Below are positions 21,867 through 34,247 of a stretch of 64,000 bases of DNA, piece by piece. Below the pieces are notes generated by a model that was not told the origin of the DNA, ran no database searches, and saw only the letters and a program-made list of their open reading frames with translations. Source of the stretch: Pseudomicrostroma phylloplanum (Eukaryota > Basidiomycota > Exobasidiomycetes > Microstromatales); NCBI GenBank assembly GCA_039545275.1, contig BCHS01000003.1, positions 1,347,561-1,411,560 on the forward strand, in the 5' to 3' direction. Position 1 is the first letter of the stretch. Each line of letters opens with the position of its first letter. The translations under genes and the position numbers were made by a program.

Positions 21867-23917
21867 CTAGTGCTGGAAGCGAGCAATGGCAAACTTGAGC
21901 CGTTGACCGCCCATGACAGGCTCCTGCGGGGCTCTTGGAGCCGTGGCTCGTCGACCTCCGACATCTGAGCGGCCTGCCTCCGATGGACAGAGGTACGAGG
22001 GAAAGTAGTGGTCATCCGCGGCATGGCGCAGAGAGGGCGATGAGAAGGGCGACGAACGGAAAGCTGGGCTTGTCCATTTGCGCTCGCCAGAAGGCCCCTG
22101 TTCTGCATTGTCATCATCATCATCGTCGTCGTCGTCGACATTGTCAGCAACCCACGGCTGTGGACTGCTGACGGCACTAAGCCTTGAGGCAGCGGGACGG
22201 CCGATCCTCTCTAGTGAGGTGTTGCGCCTGGCCCCATGGGCCAAGTAAGCACTTTGTTGCCCTCGGCGGTGATGCAGCGAGTCGGATGAGATGCTGCGCT
22301 GCTGTTGTTGTTGGACAGGCCTCGTCGTCCTCGTCTCCCTCGTGGTAGGCTGAGTCTGCTGAGGTACCACACCTCCGCTGTACTGTCCAACAAGCTGAGC
22401 AACAGCAGCCAGTGTATCGAATGCGGCTGTGTCTTCCTGGCTGGGTCGGCGAGCTGCCTGGCGCTGCATCGTCTTTGTACGCTCCTGCTCGACGATGTTG
22501 CTACACCTGTCGCACACCTTCTCCCTGACTAGGTAGCGTCCATTGGGGAGAAGGGTCATGCGCTTGGGAAGTGACGCAGCTTGCTCATTGACCACGTTCG
22601 CAGAGATGGCGTTGGAGCCGGATGCCGCGTGGGAGGAAGAAGCCGAGGAAGCTGAAGTCAAGGCTGCTGATGCTGCTGCCGCTGCTGCCATTGCCTCTGG
22701 TGGTGCCATGCTGTGCCAGATGGAAGGGCTGGTGCCGGGTCCACCTTCTTGCCCCCTAGCAGGCAAATTCGACAACGCTAGCGAGTACTGTTGATCGCAT
22801 TCTCGAGCGGCTGACGAGGAAGCAGAGCAAGCATCAGAGCTCAGCGACGAAGAGACGGTGGATGATGGTCGTCGAGCCTCGGGCGACTGCTTCTTTGGCG
22901 AATTCTGAGTGGAGCGGTGAAGACATTGTGCCAGAGCGGAAGCTGCCGTTGGTAGCGGTGTCGACGATTCATCTTTTGCCGAATGCATAGCCTCTGCCTC
23001 TCCTCGCACCTCGCCGGCGGCCACTAGGGAGAGGTGCTCGGCTTCTTCCTCCAAGGCAGCTAGAGCTGATAGACTACTCTCTTGGGATGGACGTCGCAGG
23101 GTGTGAGCTGTTGCTGGAGCATCACGCTCGTCGAGGAGAAGTGTCGCGTAGTGAGTAGTATGCTCGTCACAGAAGCAGTTGCCGCATCGCCAACAGGTGT
23201 TCCTCTTGTTGGTTGTCAAGAAGCCGTCCAGGAGGCCAGAGCCAGTCTTTTCCGCTTCGGCAGTCTTGACGAATGCAGGTACGCGGTAGCCAGCCAAGAA
23301 CTGTCCAAAGGGCTTCTCGCATGCAGATGAGAGGAGATGGTCGCAGGTGGACGCAGACGCGTCGTCTTCCGCCTTCCAAAAGGAGCGGGGCATAGTGACG
23401 GCTACTCGCTTCCAACGCGATGCTGCTCCGCCCAACATGATCGCAGCGTCGTCCATGAGGTGAGCCATCTGGATGTCTTCGGCCGAGCGGTATGATTGAG
23501 GCGTCGCGGTGGGGAGTCCATTGTGACTGATGGGAATGGAGAAGTAGTCTGAGGCGCTGCCCTCGTAGCTGGTGGAGTAGGACATGTTCTGCGTACTCGA
23601 CACGCAAGCCGATGACGAGGTCGAAGCTGGTGACGCGCTCCGCGAGGGAACGCCAGACCACGTCAGCCTCTTGCTGTAACGACGCGGGGACATGATGGCG
23701 GGAGGGAAGAGGTCCAGCGTCGCCTGCTTGAACGTGAGCGTGGGTTTGCTGAGAATCGCTGCCGTTTCTGAGGGTACGAAATGGGATGAGGCGAGTCAGA
23801 GGATGTCAGTGAGCCGTCGATCGACACCTAGTGAGGATCTTTGCTCCGTGGCTATGGCAACTCACCATTGCCGGTCTGCGACCACTCGTAATTATCCGAA
23901 GCCGGTCCTACGGCCAT
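21867..23917 (-). CDS. FYVE-type zinc-finger protein with long insertions
   Basis: Exons 23917-23866 and 23767-21867 give 650 residues. The first 17 residues are in exon 1, and the phase-1 junction reads TGNETAAILSK. A divergent FYVE domain is spread over a long stretch: W148 with a WKAEDD motif, C159 and C167, then CWRCGNCFCDEH at 209-220 matching the RHHCRxCGxxFCxxH core, and finally REKVCDRC with C436 and C439. In usual FYVE domains the last pair follows within about 30-40 residues; here a 215-residue Ser/Ala-rich insertion separates them, before NGRYLVREKVCDRC. A Gln tract and an Asp run lie near the C terminus. FYVE domains bind PI3P on endosomes, but the basic RRHH patch is only partly kept (NKRNTCWRC), so lipid binding is uncertain. 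Confidence 0.68.
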
Positions 23918-25821
23918 GTTTGTATTGTCTAGAAGGTCAATGAGATATGTCGGTCAAGGCCGTTTACCGGCAGTGGCTGATAGTGGGAGGGGTGTGGGCA
24001 AAAGAGAGCGGCGCGCTTTGTGCTCGTACGACCTTTAACCCCAAGAATCGAGTAGAGGTTTTGCTATGAGGATTGCCGACGAGAGATACCAGGTCGGCTA
24101 GAGGGCAACGAGGGGCTTCAGGGCTGCCGGTACAGGAACGGCTGTACCTGATGAGCACGGAGTCCACCCCGAAATTGATTCCGCGGAAACGAAGTTGCAC
24201 GTTCGAAGCTGTTGCTCTTGGACTGCAACGCGGGACTATCCGGGCACAGGCAGGTAATGGCTCCCTCAGGCACAGGGCTGTAGAGGAGCAATGGAATGCG
24301 GATGCTTGTGTCGCAGCACGGGAACCCCCCACTATTAAGCTGTAGGTGGAATTGGTTCGTCGTCGAAGGCTCTCTCCTTCTCTTCGTCTCTCCTGACTTG
24401 AGAAGTCCGAGCTTTGCAAATGAACACGAGAAGTGAGGTACGCTGCGATGGAGATTAGAGTAGAATGTGGTAAGGAATAGGCAAGGTGGTATGAAGGACG
24501 GACGAGAGAGGTAGACCTTGACTTACAGAAGCCGGCGGGGGCAGAGCGAGCAGGGCATTCATAATCCCGAGTGGCAGAGGCCGCCCTGTGGTGGAAGCTC
24601 CGAGGTGCAGTACTGGCCGAGGCAGCCCATGGATAGGACTGCTGAGACGAGGGAAGGGGGAGAGCGGTGCATGCATGGCTCGCCCTCTCCCGTGCGGGTG
24701 TGCAGCTCGATCTCATGCGGGTGTACCCGCCCGGTCCAGCCTTGGTCCTGTCCTGTCCCGCCTCGCTTGGCCCTTCGCTTGGCTGTCAATGTCCTGATGA
24801 CATGTTCTGGATCACCTCATATCGGCGCTTAGCCTGGCTATTGCCCGTGGTACAAAAGGTCCGCACCCGTCGGAGATTCCGTATGCGTTGGGTGGCTGGC
24901 TGGCTGGCTGGTTGACACTCGCCGTTCCAAGGCTTGCCCGCCCGGCTAATTTGCTGGGAGCGCTGCACTTCACGCCTCGGAAGTGGCGGACGTCAGGCTT
25001 TTTTCCCCTCCTCTGTGGGCCTTTTCCGCGGCCGACTGTCTGGCTGCATGCCTCCCACCGGCCTTTGCCAACGGGACTGCAAGGTCCAGCGGGCCGTAGG
25101 AAATGTAGCGTACCGTGGGAGCAGCCGTGGGCCAACCGAGGTTGCGTGGCCCGCGTCTGGCCTAGCCCTGATATACTCCCCGGCCAGGCCATGTCTGGCG
25201 AGCTGGGCTGTCGCTGCATGCCGCCCACACACCACCGCCCCACTCTCCCGCCCTGACACCGGGCCCGCGGGTTATTGGCAAGAAAACCTAGACTAAAAGA
25301 CCCTTTTGGTCCGTCGACGACAAAGACACACAGCCGTCCCAGCATTATCCCCGTGCATCCGCTCCGTCCCGCTCGGCCCAGGGCATCGACATCGACATCC
25401 GGCGGGACTGCCGTTTGCGCCCTATCCCGCCAAGCGATCTACCGATCGATGATGGGCGGCATCGTCGCAAGAGCCCGCTGCGTCAGAAGAGCCCGTCAGA
25501 CAATGGGAAGCAGCGGCCTGTGCGTATCCGATGGCAATGGCCACGCCGACTCAAGATAGCTATCCGTCTCGTCTGAGCTGTTAGGTGCTGTGAACCCCAT
25601 CTGTCCCGCTCGGGCTAAACAATTATTAGCCGGCGGGAGCCGAAGCTTGCTGTCTCTGAGAAAGTCGGACAGGATGACGACGACGAGAAGGAGGGACGTG
25701 CGGAGGCGAGGGCAAGTCTTACTTCTGACAGACAGGCGTATGATCCAGCACGCCGAAACCGAGGGTCATATTATTGTACACATTTTCGGTAACTTTTCGC
25801 AAATGAGCCAGCTCCGAAGCT
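23918..25821. other. Long GC-rich spacer without recognisable gene
   Basis: About 1.9 kb. The left part is the promoter of the FYVE gene. A GGCT tetranucleotide run of four copies lies at 24894-24909. A 250-codon open frame on the minus strand (23964-24716) is Ser/Arg-rich and overlaps the promoter, so I do not call it. Several overlapping frames on both strands between 24.5 and 25.5 kb are typical of high-GC DNA. Confidence 0.5.
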
Positions 25822-27760
25822 CTATTTCTTCTTGCCGTTGGCTGCCACGCCAGCGCCTTGGCTCTTTCGGCCCCCACTCTTCCTGCCCGCCTTGATGGCA
25901 ACAGGCGGGACTCCCGCCCTTCCACCTGCCCCTCCGCCACTGCCACCGCTACCGCCACTCTTTGCTTGCGAACAATCTTGACAGAACCACTGACGGTTGT
26001 CTGCAGGGGGCTCTGTCATGCCGAGGCAGGAGAGGTGGAACCACTCGTACGGACACTCGTCGTTGTCGCATCCGACCATCTGTGGTACGCGGCGATAAAA
26101 GAGAAGATTCGGACGGGTCAGACACGATCTGGTGCGTGCAGGAAAGCGCTACTCATCTGCGGGCTGTATAAGTCACTCACCAATCCATGACTGGGACCTC
26201 GACAATAGCAGTAGACGGGCTCATTCGGATCCACCGCCATATTTGGTATGCCATCATCTCTTGCGTTAGCCAGCAGGTGATCAGCGCCAGACCCCGCAGA
26301 GGCTGTGGTATTCGCCAGTACTGCGCCGGAACTGCTTGGCTCAGCGCCCCCGCTGTTCTGTGCCGAGGCACTCGAGCTTGCTTTGCCGTTGCGTGAGTTG
26401 ACAGCGCTGCGAGAGCTCCTACTCGTGACTTCAGCTACTCCTCCTTCCTGTTCTCCGCTTCCAGCAACGGCGCCGCCGCCTAGCTTTTGACTCTTGCGAC
26501 TTTCCATTGTGCCACTTCGGACCCCTTCCTCTAGCTCCGCCGGCCCTTCGCCAGTCCCAGTCCCAGAACCGCTGCCTGCAGCCTTGGCGAGATCGGCGTC
26601 TAATCGCCGACACTGCCGATCGATCAGCTGATAGACTGCTAGAGCGAGTCCTACCTTTTCTTCCGATGCTGCGACGGCGGAAGAGCATGCGCGAGATACG
26701 TGTGCAAGGGAAGGGTAACGCTTGTACAGTACCGGCGGCGTAGTCGCAGGAGCTGATGCTTGGCCGGTAGCCTGAGCTTGGATAAGGTCAGTTCCCTTCT
26801 GTACCTCTGAGGAGGAAGCTATCGGTCGTGACGGGGGAGGTGTTGAGATGGCACTGTGAGAGTCTTGAGCGGAAGAGAAAGCTTTGGTAGTTCCCGAGGA
26901 ATCAAGTGAAGAGTCTTCTGGAGTCACAGCATCTCCAGAAGACCCCGCCTTGTGATTTTCTGCGCGACGATTGGGTAGACCACTGGAGACGGCTACGCTC
27001 TTCTCCGTACCAGGTACATTCATCGAGGTCTCTGCACGCGTTGCAGCCATCTGACGTTCCTGTCTAGCCATTCGATAGTCCCTATATGCTACTGTTTCTC
27101 GTCTGATCGTCTCGATATGAGCTGCAAGAGGGGAGAGAGTCACGCGCTGAGCTTGTATGCGAGAGCTATTCCTCCCTCGAACTCCGTTTCTGTATACTCA
27201 CCTCTGACTTGTCCCTCCAGCTCGCGTATCAGAGAGTATGACCGGTGCATCTCCAACGGTAGCTGCTCTACGACTAAGAGAGAGAAGTGTACATAATACG
27301 AAGGGACGGCAGGGTGAGACGAAAAAGCTTCCTGCAGCGAAGCCAGGTGCATATACTTACTCTCGAAGTACTCTTCCCTCCACCCATTGAAGAGCTCTGC
27401 TGTCCTCTTTTGACTCTCATCCAAGGCTGCGTCTGGCTCTTGCGAGGGTACCTCTGCGCCATTGCCAGCATCGGATACGACACGAGAGCCTCTCTTCCGG
27501 TTCCTCTTGTCCGGACTCACGCTCACCGCGGCACTTTGACCGCTAGAGGACGCGATGTCGTTTGTACTCGCGCTACCTCTGCGAAAGTCCTGAGGGCTAC
27601 CATTAGCAGGTGACTTGAAAGATAGCGATCTTTCCACCAGCGGCGTGAGGTCAGGAGGTAAGCGTCTCTTGACGCCACGAGAAGGCCGCGGCGGGGTAGG
27701 GAGATCAGAAGGTTTGGCAGAGGAGGACGAGGAGGAGGGCAGAAGGGGGGATGGTGGCAT
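25822..27760 (-). CDS. ING-family PHD-finger protein (Yng1/Yng2/Pho23 type)
   Basis: Exons 27760-27202, 27121-26181 and 26079-25822 give 585 residues. After a basic, Pro/Ser-rich start comes the ING N-terminal domain, split by intron 1 (VVEQLPLEMHRSYSLIRELEG, then AHIETIRRE) and continued by ASEEKVGLALAVYQLIDRQC with RRLDADLAKA. A long low-complexity linker follows. The C-terminal PHD finger is also split by an intron: VYCYCRGPSHGL, MVGCDNDECPYEWFHLSC and WFCQDC give a complete C4-H-C3 set. A basic Gly/Lys-rich tail ends in KKK. ING proteins read H3K4 methylation and recruit histone acetyltransferase or deacetylase complexes. Which of the fungal paralogues this is cannot be told from sequence alone. 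It is far longer than yeast Yng2. Confidence 0.88.
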
Positions 27761-28445
27761 GACAAGTCCACAGCAGGGCAGGTGAGGTGAGGCTGCGCGG
27801 CCGTCAATGCTCAGGAATGGAGGCTGTGATCCTTGGGTATCGTCTAAGGAGTCACTGCGGGGCGAATAGGAGGGTATATGCTAGGTCTGCGAGGCTGGGA
27901 TGCTATAGGCGCGTGAGTGAGTAACGGGCGGGAGTAGGGCAGGGCGTAGCGCTCCTCCAGTCCGACACGCCTTGAACGGAAAGAGGTCGAGGCGAGCAAC
28001 GTGCGTGCGTCGTGCGTGTGTCCTTCGTGCGCCCTTTGCCTCCGGCCCCGACTTGCTGCCCGCGTGGCGCCTGCCTGTGCGTGAGCGTGTGTGCCCGGTG
28101 GTTGGCCGCCCCGCCTCGTCGCCCTTGGTTGCGATCCCTGCCAGTCGCCCCTCTATCCAACACCACGCCGCCTCGCTCGCCCTTGCACCCTCACCACCTC
28201 GATCTCGTACCCTGTACACTACTGCGGGCGGTATTATCCTCTCCCTCTCCGCGGTGCCTTTCCTGCGGTCCATTCGCGGCCCCGATACAGTCGATCCGCG
28301 TCCTCGTAGTGTCTAGCCTCTTATATCCTCAGGGGCACCTCCACCGGCCTCGCACGCACATCAGTGGGAGCTTGCATACAGGTACCTCACGACATCATAC
28401 CCGATCGTTCGGTTCTACTTCTCTACAAGCCCCACCGCCGTCAAA
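27761..28445. promoter_or_regulatory. Divergent promoter of the ING-like gene and VAC8
   Basis: 685 bp between two start codons. It is GC-rich with pyrimidine-rich stretches toward VAC8. I cannot name specific sites. Confidence 0.45.
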
Positions 28446-30409
28446 ATGGGTGCCTGCAGCTCATGTTGTGGTCGCTCCAGGAACTCCTCCTACGAGCCAC
28501 TGCTCCTCGACAATGAACGCGATGCAGTCGCGGACCTGCTCCAATACCTTGAGAGTGAGTCATGATCGTCTCAAATGAACTCTCGAAGCGTATTGAGGAC
28601 CTAGCCTTACCCTCTTCCCCCTCTGCCACAGACCGATCTGAGACCAACTTCTTCACCGGCGATCCCCTGCGCTCCCTCTCCACCTTGTCCTTCTCAGACA
28701 ATGTCGACCTGCAAAGATCGGCAGCACTAGCGTTTGCAGAGATTACAGAAAAGGAGGTCAGGGAAGTTGGAAGAGATACCTTGGAGCCGATTATGTTCCT
28801 GCTGCAGAGTCACGACGTAGAGGTGCAAAGGGCGGCTAGTGCGGCACTGGGCAACCTCGCCGTCAATCGTGAGTCATGGCGCCTGCGTTATCACGTACTT
28901 TGCGTTTTCGTAGGGGTGCGGCAGAACTGACAAACCATTTCCAATCTCGTGCGTTCGCCCCCGCTAGCCGACAACAAGCTCCTCATTGTGAAGCTGGGAG
29001 GATTGGAGCCTCTGATCAGGCAAATGCTGAGCCCCAACGTGGAGGTGCAGTGCAACGCCGTGGGCTGCATCACCAACTTGGCAACTCATGGTGAGTACAA
29101 AGGAGGGAGAGAAGGCGTATCCAGGAGACTGGGAGACAGGAGTGACAGCGTTGACAAGTCCGCCTCCTCTGCGATTGCTGTAGACGACAACAAGACTAAG
29201 ATTGCCAAGTCGGGCGCTCTCGTGCCACTGACTCGCCTAGCTCGTTCGAAGGACATGCGCGTACAGAGGAATGCCACTGGAGCTCTGCTGAACATGACTC
29301 ACTCGGATGAGAACCGCCAGCAACTCGTCAACGCTGGTGCCATTCCAGTCCTCGTAGGTCTGCTAGGGTCCTCTGATACCGATGTGCAGTACTACTGCAC
29401 AACGGCCCTGTCCAACATTGCCGTCGATGCTGCCAACCGCAAGAAGCTCGCACAGACAGAACCAAGGCTGGTACAGAATCTCATCGGTCTGATGGAGAGT
29501 AGCTCGCTCAAGGTGCAATGCCAGGCAGCTCTTGCTCTGCGAAATCTGGCTTCAGACGAAAAATACCAGATCGAGATCGTGCGCTCGAACGGACTGCCAC
29601 CGCTCCTCCGACTGCTACGATCCTCCTTCCTTCCTCTCATCCTCTCTGCAGCGGCTTGCGTCCGGAACGTGTCTATCCACCCACTCAACGAGAGTCCAAT
29701 CATCGATGCCGGCTTCCTGCACCCGCTGATCGACCTGCTCTCGCACGAAGACAACGAAGAGATTCAGTGTCACGCCATCTCCACCCTGCGAAATCTGGCG
29801 TCGTCGTCGGAACGCAACAAGAACGCAATTGTGGAAGCTGGCGCTGTGGAGCGCATCAAGGAGCTGGTCCTTACGGTGCCGCTGAGCGTGCAGAGCGAGA
29901 TGACAGCATGTGCTGCTGTGCTAGCCCTTAGTGAAGATCTCAAGCCCCAGCTGCTGGAGATGGGCATCTGCGAGGTCCTCATCCCTCTTACCGCCAGCCC
30001 ATCGGTGGAAGTGCAAGGCAACTCGGCCGCTGCCCTGGGCAATCTTTCGAGCAAAGCAGACGACTACGGGCCCTTCAACGCCGTCTGGTCCCAGCCCTCG
30101 GGCGGCCTGCATGGCTACCTGGTGCGCTTCCTCGAGTCGCACGACTCGACATTCCAGCACATTGCCGTCTGGACGATTGTGCAGCTGCTGGAGAGTGGAG
30201 ACGCCACTCTCGAGGGTAACATCAGGGGGAGTGAGCAGCTGCTGCCTCTCATCAGGCAGTTGGCCGATGGAGCCGCCAGTCAGGACGGAGAGGGAAGCGA
30301 GAGGAACGGTGGTGCTGGAGGCGAGGGCGCAGGAAGTGAGGACGAGCAGGATGCCGAAGGGGAGATCTCCAGCTTGGCAAAGAGGATAAGCGAGCTGCTT
30401 GAAGCATAA
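28446..30409 (+). CDS. VAC8: Vacuolar armadillo-repeat protein Vac8
   Basis: Four exons, 28446-28554, 28632-28868, 28968-29090 and 29184-30409, give 564 residues. All three introns are in phase 1 and begin GTGAGT. The N terminus [10 protein letters not shown] carries Gly2 for myristoylation and Cys4, 7 and 8 for palmitoylation, as in Vac8. Armadillo repeats fill the rest, with units such as [49 protein letters not shown] and [13 protein letters not shown]. Vac8 anchors to the vacuole membrane and serves as scaffold for vacuole inheritance, homotypic fusion and autophagy. The C-terminal tail after the repeats is Gly/Glu-rich (about residues 510-545), longer than needed for the fold. Confidence 0.95.
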
Positions 30410-30967
30410 TGGGGGAAAGAGGGAGGAGCAGAGCTTGGATCGATTTCTAATCAGAGCGGATGGGCGGCCGTGGGGAAAGGGGAGGAAAGGTGCGGCCGGA
30501 GGGCCACGGAGGGCGATCTTCCAGAGAGTCAGACGCTCAACCGCAAAAGCCGTCGTGCGAGAATCTGTCCAAGATGCTTCGGGGCTCCCTTTTTTCTCCC
30601 GTCGGCTCCGACCGAGCGTATCCTCTACTATCCCGCTACTCATCCTTCGCCACACCCCACTGTCGTTGTTGCGTCTATTGACTTTGTGTATTTCTCTTTT
30701 GCTCCATCCAATTCCCACCTAAGACTCACCCAACTTTGCTGCCACGGGTCTGAAGTCTGCGCTTCGTGAAGAAGAGGCGCTCGCATCTTAGGACTTGGCA
30801 GCAGATGGACCCACTGGCAGAGCTGAAAAACAGTCGATACGCGGCCGGGCATACACTGGGAAAGATTCATTGCGCAATTTTGCATACACAGGATAAGACT
30901 ACAATACATGCTGGGGTCATTCTGGACATTGTTCCCTCCCTTCTCCTTCCCGCGGAGCCCTGACGTT
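30410..30967. other. Spacer between convergent genes
   Basis: The 3' flanks of VAC8 and of the MFS transporter, 558 bp. I see no gene. Confidence 0.5.
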
Positions 30968-32764
30968 TTAATGACGGTCCTTCGACAAGGCGAAGGCATC
31001 GAGCTTGGTGGACTTGAACTTTCGAGCGGAGACCTTGTTGTTGAAGAGGATGTCGATCTCGGCGTAGGATCGGCCCTTGGTCTCTGGAACCCTGAGGTAA
31101 CAATACTGTAGAACACATCGAGTCAGAAGGCTGGTCAGCAGATGTTCACGATCATCAGGATTTGCGGCGGAGAGAGACTCACGATGACCATGATAAGGCA
31201 AGTTCCAAGCCAGAACCACCCACACTTTGCGCCCCAGCCCCAAGCGGTGCTCGAGATCATGCGCGGTTGAAGGATGTTGGCGACGATGTTGCTGAGCACA
31301 TAGGCGGCCCTCGCCAGGGCGACAGTCTTGGCCCTGACGCGAGTTGAAGCAATCTCAGCAATGATGCAATAGCACAGAGGCCCGACGGTGCAGCTGAAGA
31401 CGAAAGTTTGAATGATCAGCAGGGCGCCGGCGCCAAGAGCAGCACCATCCGAACTTGGAATAACGCCAAGAATGCCGACCAAGAGGGCGATGACAGCCAT
31501 GACGGTCAGTCCTGTAAGAAAGATCGTCTTGCGGCCAAAGTGAGGCAATAGCAGCCACGAGATCAGCGTTCCGACGAGGAACATCGCGTTGGTACCGACG
31601 CCAAAGTCGAAAGCGCGGCTTTCGCTGACGCCAGCTTGCTCCAGTAAGACGACTGCGAATGAGTTCATCGGGGTACCCGAAAAGATTTGCATCATGAATA
31701 CGAAGCAGCACAGCTCAGTTCGGCGAAGATTGACGCCTCGGAAGCAGTCCAAGAATGTAGTGCCTTGGACCTCTTGTTCCTCGAGCAAATTCGTGTGCTT
31801 AATGAGGGCCAGACTTCTCTCGACACGCGCCTCGTCCCGAGGACCGCTGACCAGACGGGCTAGATTGTGTTTTGCGTCCTCGTCTCGGCCTTTTCGTGAT
31901 AGCCACCAGGGTGACTCCGGCGCAAAGTAGCAGCCGATACCCAGGACAGGTGGCCACACCCACACAAGAACCCATGGCATCTTGTAGGCCCATACTCCGT
32001 CGATGTTAAGGCCGCCTCGTACAATGGTGGCTGCAAGGATAAGACCAATTCCCCAACCTGCATTGGCCCAAGTTGTCAGATATCCTCGCAAAGAGACAGG
32101 AACAATCTCAGAGGCGTAAGCAGTAGTGAGCGATTGGAAGATGCCCAAGCCCATTCCGATCAGACCTTCTCCGACGGCGACGACGACGATACTTGGGGCA
32201 AAGAAGACAATGAACCAGACGGCGGCGATCCAGGCCATGCCACCCATGCTGACCCGGCGGTAGCCGATCTTTTCGACGAGGTATCCTCCGATGCAGAGGC
32301 CGATGAATTGTCCAGCATTGCTAGCGTTCGAGACACCAGTCTGCCAAACGGCGGATACTGACTTGGTACCATCCGCATTGACTTGGCCGAACTTTTGCTT
32401 GTACTCGTTCAAGCCGAAGAAGCTGTTGGTGGCGCCCAGGTCGTAGCCTTCCATGACAAGGCACAATGAGATGAACTACCAAGAATGGTACGGGCGCGTT
32501 AGACTGATTAATCAAGACCCTACAAGACGAGAAGTTCGCCAACGCAAGACTCACCAAGGCCCAGAGACAGGCAGGCCTGTTGCGCTGGACAATCTCTCGG
32601 AGAGATCCCTCTCGTTCGTCGCTGTCACCGGCGGCAGCGTCGTAGTTGGCGTGCTGAACATCCGGGGAAATGCCAATGGGACTCTCTACATCCGAAGACA
32701 TGTCCCTTGTCAGATAGGCCACGTCGTCCTTGCCCTCAACGATTTTGCTCTGCTTGTCGTCCAT
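30968..32764 (-). CDS. MFS sugar transporter, alpha-glucoside/maltose-permease type
   Basis: Exons 32764-32555, 32475-31183 and 31105-30968 give 546 residues. An N-terminal cytosolic part precedes twelve helices. Sugar-porter signatures are visible: FISLCLVMEGYDLG in helix 1, VEKIGYRRVSM, IVPVSLRGYLTTWANAGWGIG (the maltose-permease version of the PESPR-preceding segment), PESPWWLSRKGR, LPHFGRKTIFL and VPETKGRSYAEIDILF at the C terminus. Family knowledge predicts proton-coupled uptake of oligoglycosides. The gene is divergent from the GH31 enzyme, which supports a joint role in uptake and hydrolysis. An upstream in-frame ATG (32896) would add 44 residues; I chose MDDKQSK because the charged start fits the family better. 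Substrate is inference. Confidence 0.88.
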
Positions 32765-33075
32765 GGATGTCACCGATGATGGGTAGAAAGAGGTGTTGCT
32801 CGAACAGGGATTGGCAGCTGAAAGTTGGTGAGCGAGCTGGGGAGGGCGGCTTGGCTTGACGAAAGAGAGGAGGAGCTGAACCAAAGAGTCCTCCATCTTG
32901 CTCTAATATATCTGATCCGCTCCAGTTGCTCTTGCATGGTCTTCGCGGGGTAGTAGGTGGCTTTTCGATCGGATGAGTCGTCGACATTGCGGGGTAGGCT
33001 ACCCCACAGCCGTCTCGGCAAGCCTTACCCCGCCGGTGCAAATCTAGACCTCGCTTGACTCACGGCGTGGCGTGC

Positions 33076-33098
33076 GCCGGTCACCAGCCGGTCACCGG
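33076..33098. promoter_or_regulatory. Tandem GCCGGTCACC motif, 11-bp spacing
   Basis: Two exact copies of the decamer start 11 bp apart, about one helical turn, so both would face the same side of the DNA. They lie 312 bp upstream of the transporter start codon. Confidence 0.45.
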
Positions 33099-33840
33099 CG
33101 AATAATCACCACGCGACACAGTCTTGGGCAGGTCTGGCGACTGGCGCGCCCTGCGGTGTCGGTCTTCCTTTCGTCTCGGTCTGGACCAAAGTCGTGGCTA
33201 GTCTGGTGACCTTCGGACACATAGAGCTCAGTGCTAGGACCGACAGAGCAGACCTCGGCTTCCTAGAGGACGCCTCTCAAGCAGCAAGGCTGCTCCAGTG
33301 CACATTCTCAGATTCCGAAGTAATGGTCCTGCACACTGTATGCCCGTAACCGAGGGCGGGAGATGCAGGCCCGGGAACGCAGGTCCTAATAGATCAGTGG
33401 CATTTTACAGAGAGCAGAGGCAAGAGTCATCGTCAAAAGTTGTGCAGAGTATTGCCAGGAGTGTGATTATTGGCGCTTGGCGGGCTCACAGCTCGATCAT
33501 GGGCCCCGTCGGCCCGCAGCCGTGACTGGGACAAGCGGGCGCGATGCCCATCTCACACACAATGTTCTGACTCAGGCGCTATTGTTCCAAAGTCTTCTGC
33601 CTCAGAGACGCAATGGCATCGGCGAGGTATAGCGATTTGTTGGGGCGCCAAGTTGCGCGAGCCAATTTGTCCTTTCCACGTCCTTGTGAAACGTGTCAGT
33701 GCAGGGCTGCAGAGATCGTCTCGGACTGTCTACTTCTCCCCACGTCAACCGGAAAATTGGGACACCTGTGACTCTGCGGCTGTACCGGTGTCCGAGAAGC
33801 TGTGTGCTACCGGCGTAAAGAGGCTGTGCGCGCCGGTCCC

Positions 33841-33858
33841 TCACCGGCGCCGGTGACC
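33841..33858. promoter_or_regulatory. Perfect 16-bp palindrome TCACCGGCGCCGGTGA plus CCGGTGACC
   Basis: The palindrome is symmetric over every base and overlaps the same CCGGTGACC motif that occurs in the tandem pair. It lies about 390 bp upstream of the GH31 start codon. A dimeric factor is the likely reader, by inference. Confidence 0.45.
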
Positions 33859-34247
33859 GGTCCGCCTGCTTGGTCCATGCGCTCCGCTACACCCTGTCGG
33901 CTCTTCGATGTTCCCCGCAAAGCCCCCGGCCTTGGGGCCCCGGAAGGCTTAGGACCAGGCGACCTTGCGCTCTCTGGGGCTCTTCTCAACCCAAAGGCAG
34001 AGACAGAGAAGCCGATGACCCCTATCTGACCAAAGATCGCTGACTGGACGAGGCTCGCCCTGCCGAGATAGCCGCTCGAACGCGGCGTGAGCAGGATTGG
34101 AGAGTACAAAGCTTGAAGACGCAGCTTCTTTGGCGTCACACACCCTTCTCCCCCAGTTCAACTTTGCGTCTTCACTGGCATAGCAGATCAAAGCAACCAG
34201 CTCAATAGCACCTACATCATCTTCGTGCTGCGACCCTATTTCACATC

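Larger units (their letters stand above)
32765..34247. promoter_or_regulatory. Divergent intergenic region of transporter and GH31 gene, with CCGGTGACC motifs
   Basis: Nearly 1.5 kb with no convincing gene. It holds a tandem pair of GCCGGTCACC (33076-33085 and 33087-33096) and a 16-bp perfect palindrome, TCACCGGCGCCGGTGA (33841-33856). The motif GGTCACCGG at 33090-33098 recurs as its reverse complement CCGGTGACC at 33850-33858. CGG/CCG half-sites of this type suit Zn2Cys6 factors, and one is encoded next to the GH31 gene. Confidence 0.55.

Noticed and set aside
23964..24716. 250-codon open frame on the minus strand
   Set aside because: Ser/Arg/Ala-rich without recognisable fold, and lies in the promoter side of the FYVE gene. 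Possible but not supported.
24780..25560. Possible degenerate transposon in the GC-rich spacer
   Set aside because: No terminal repeats, no transposase or reverse transcriptase motif in any frame, and no target-site duplication seen.
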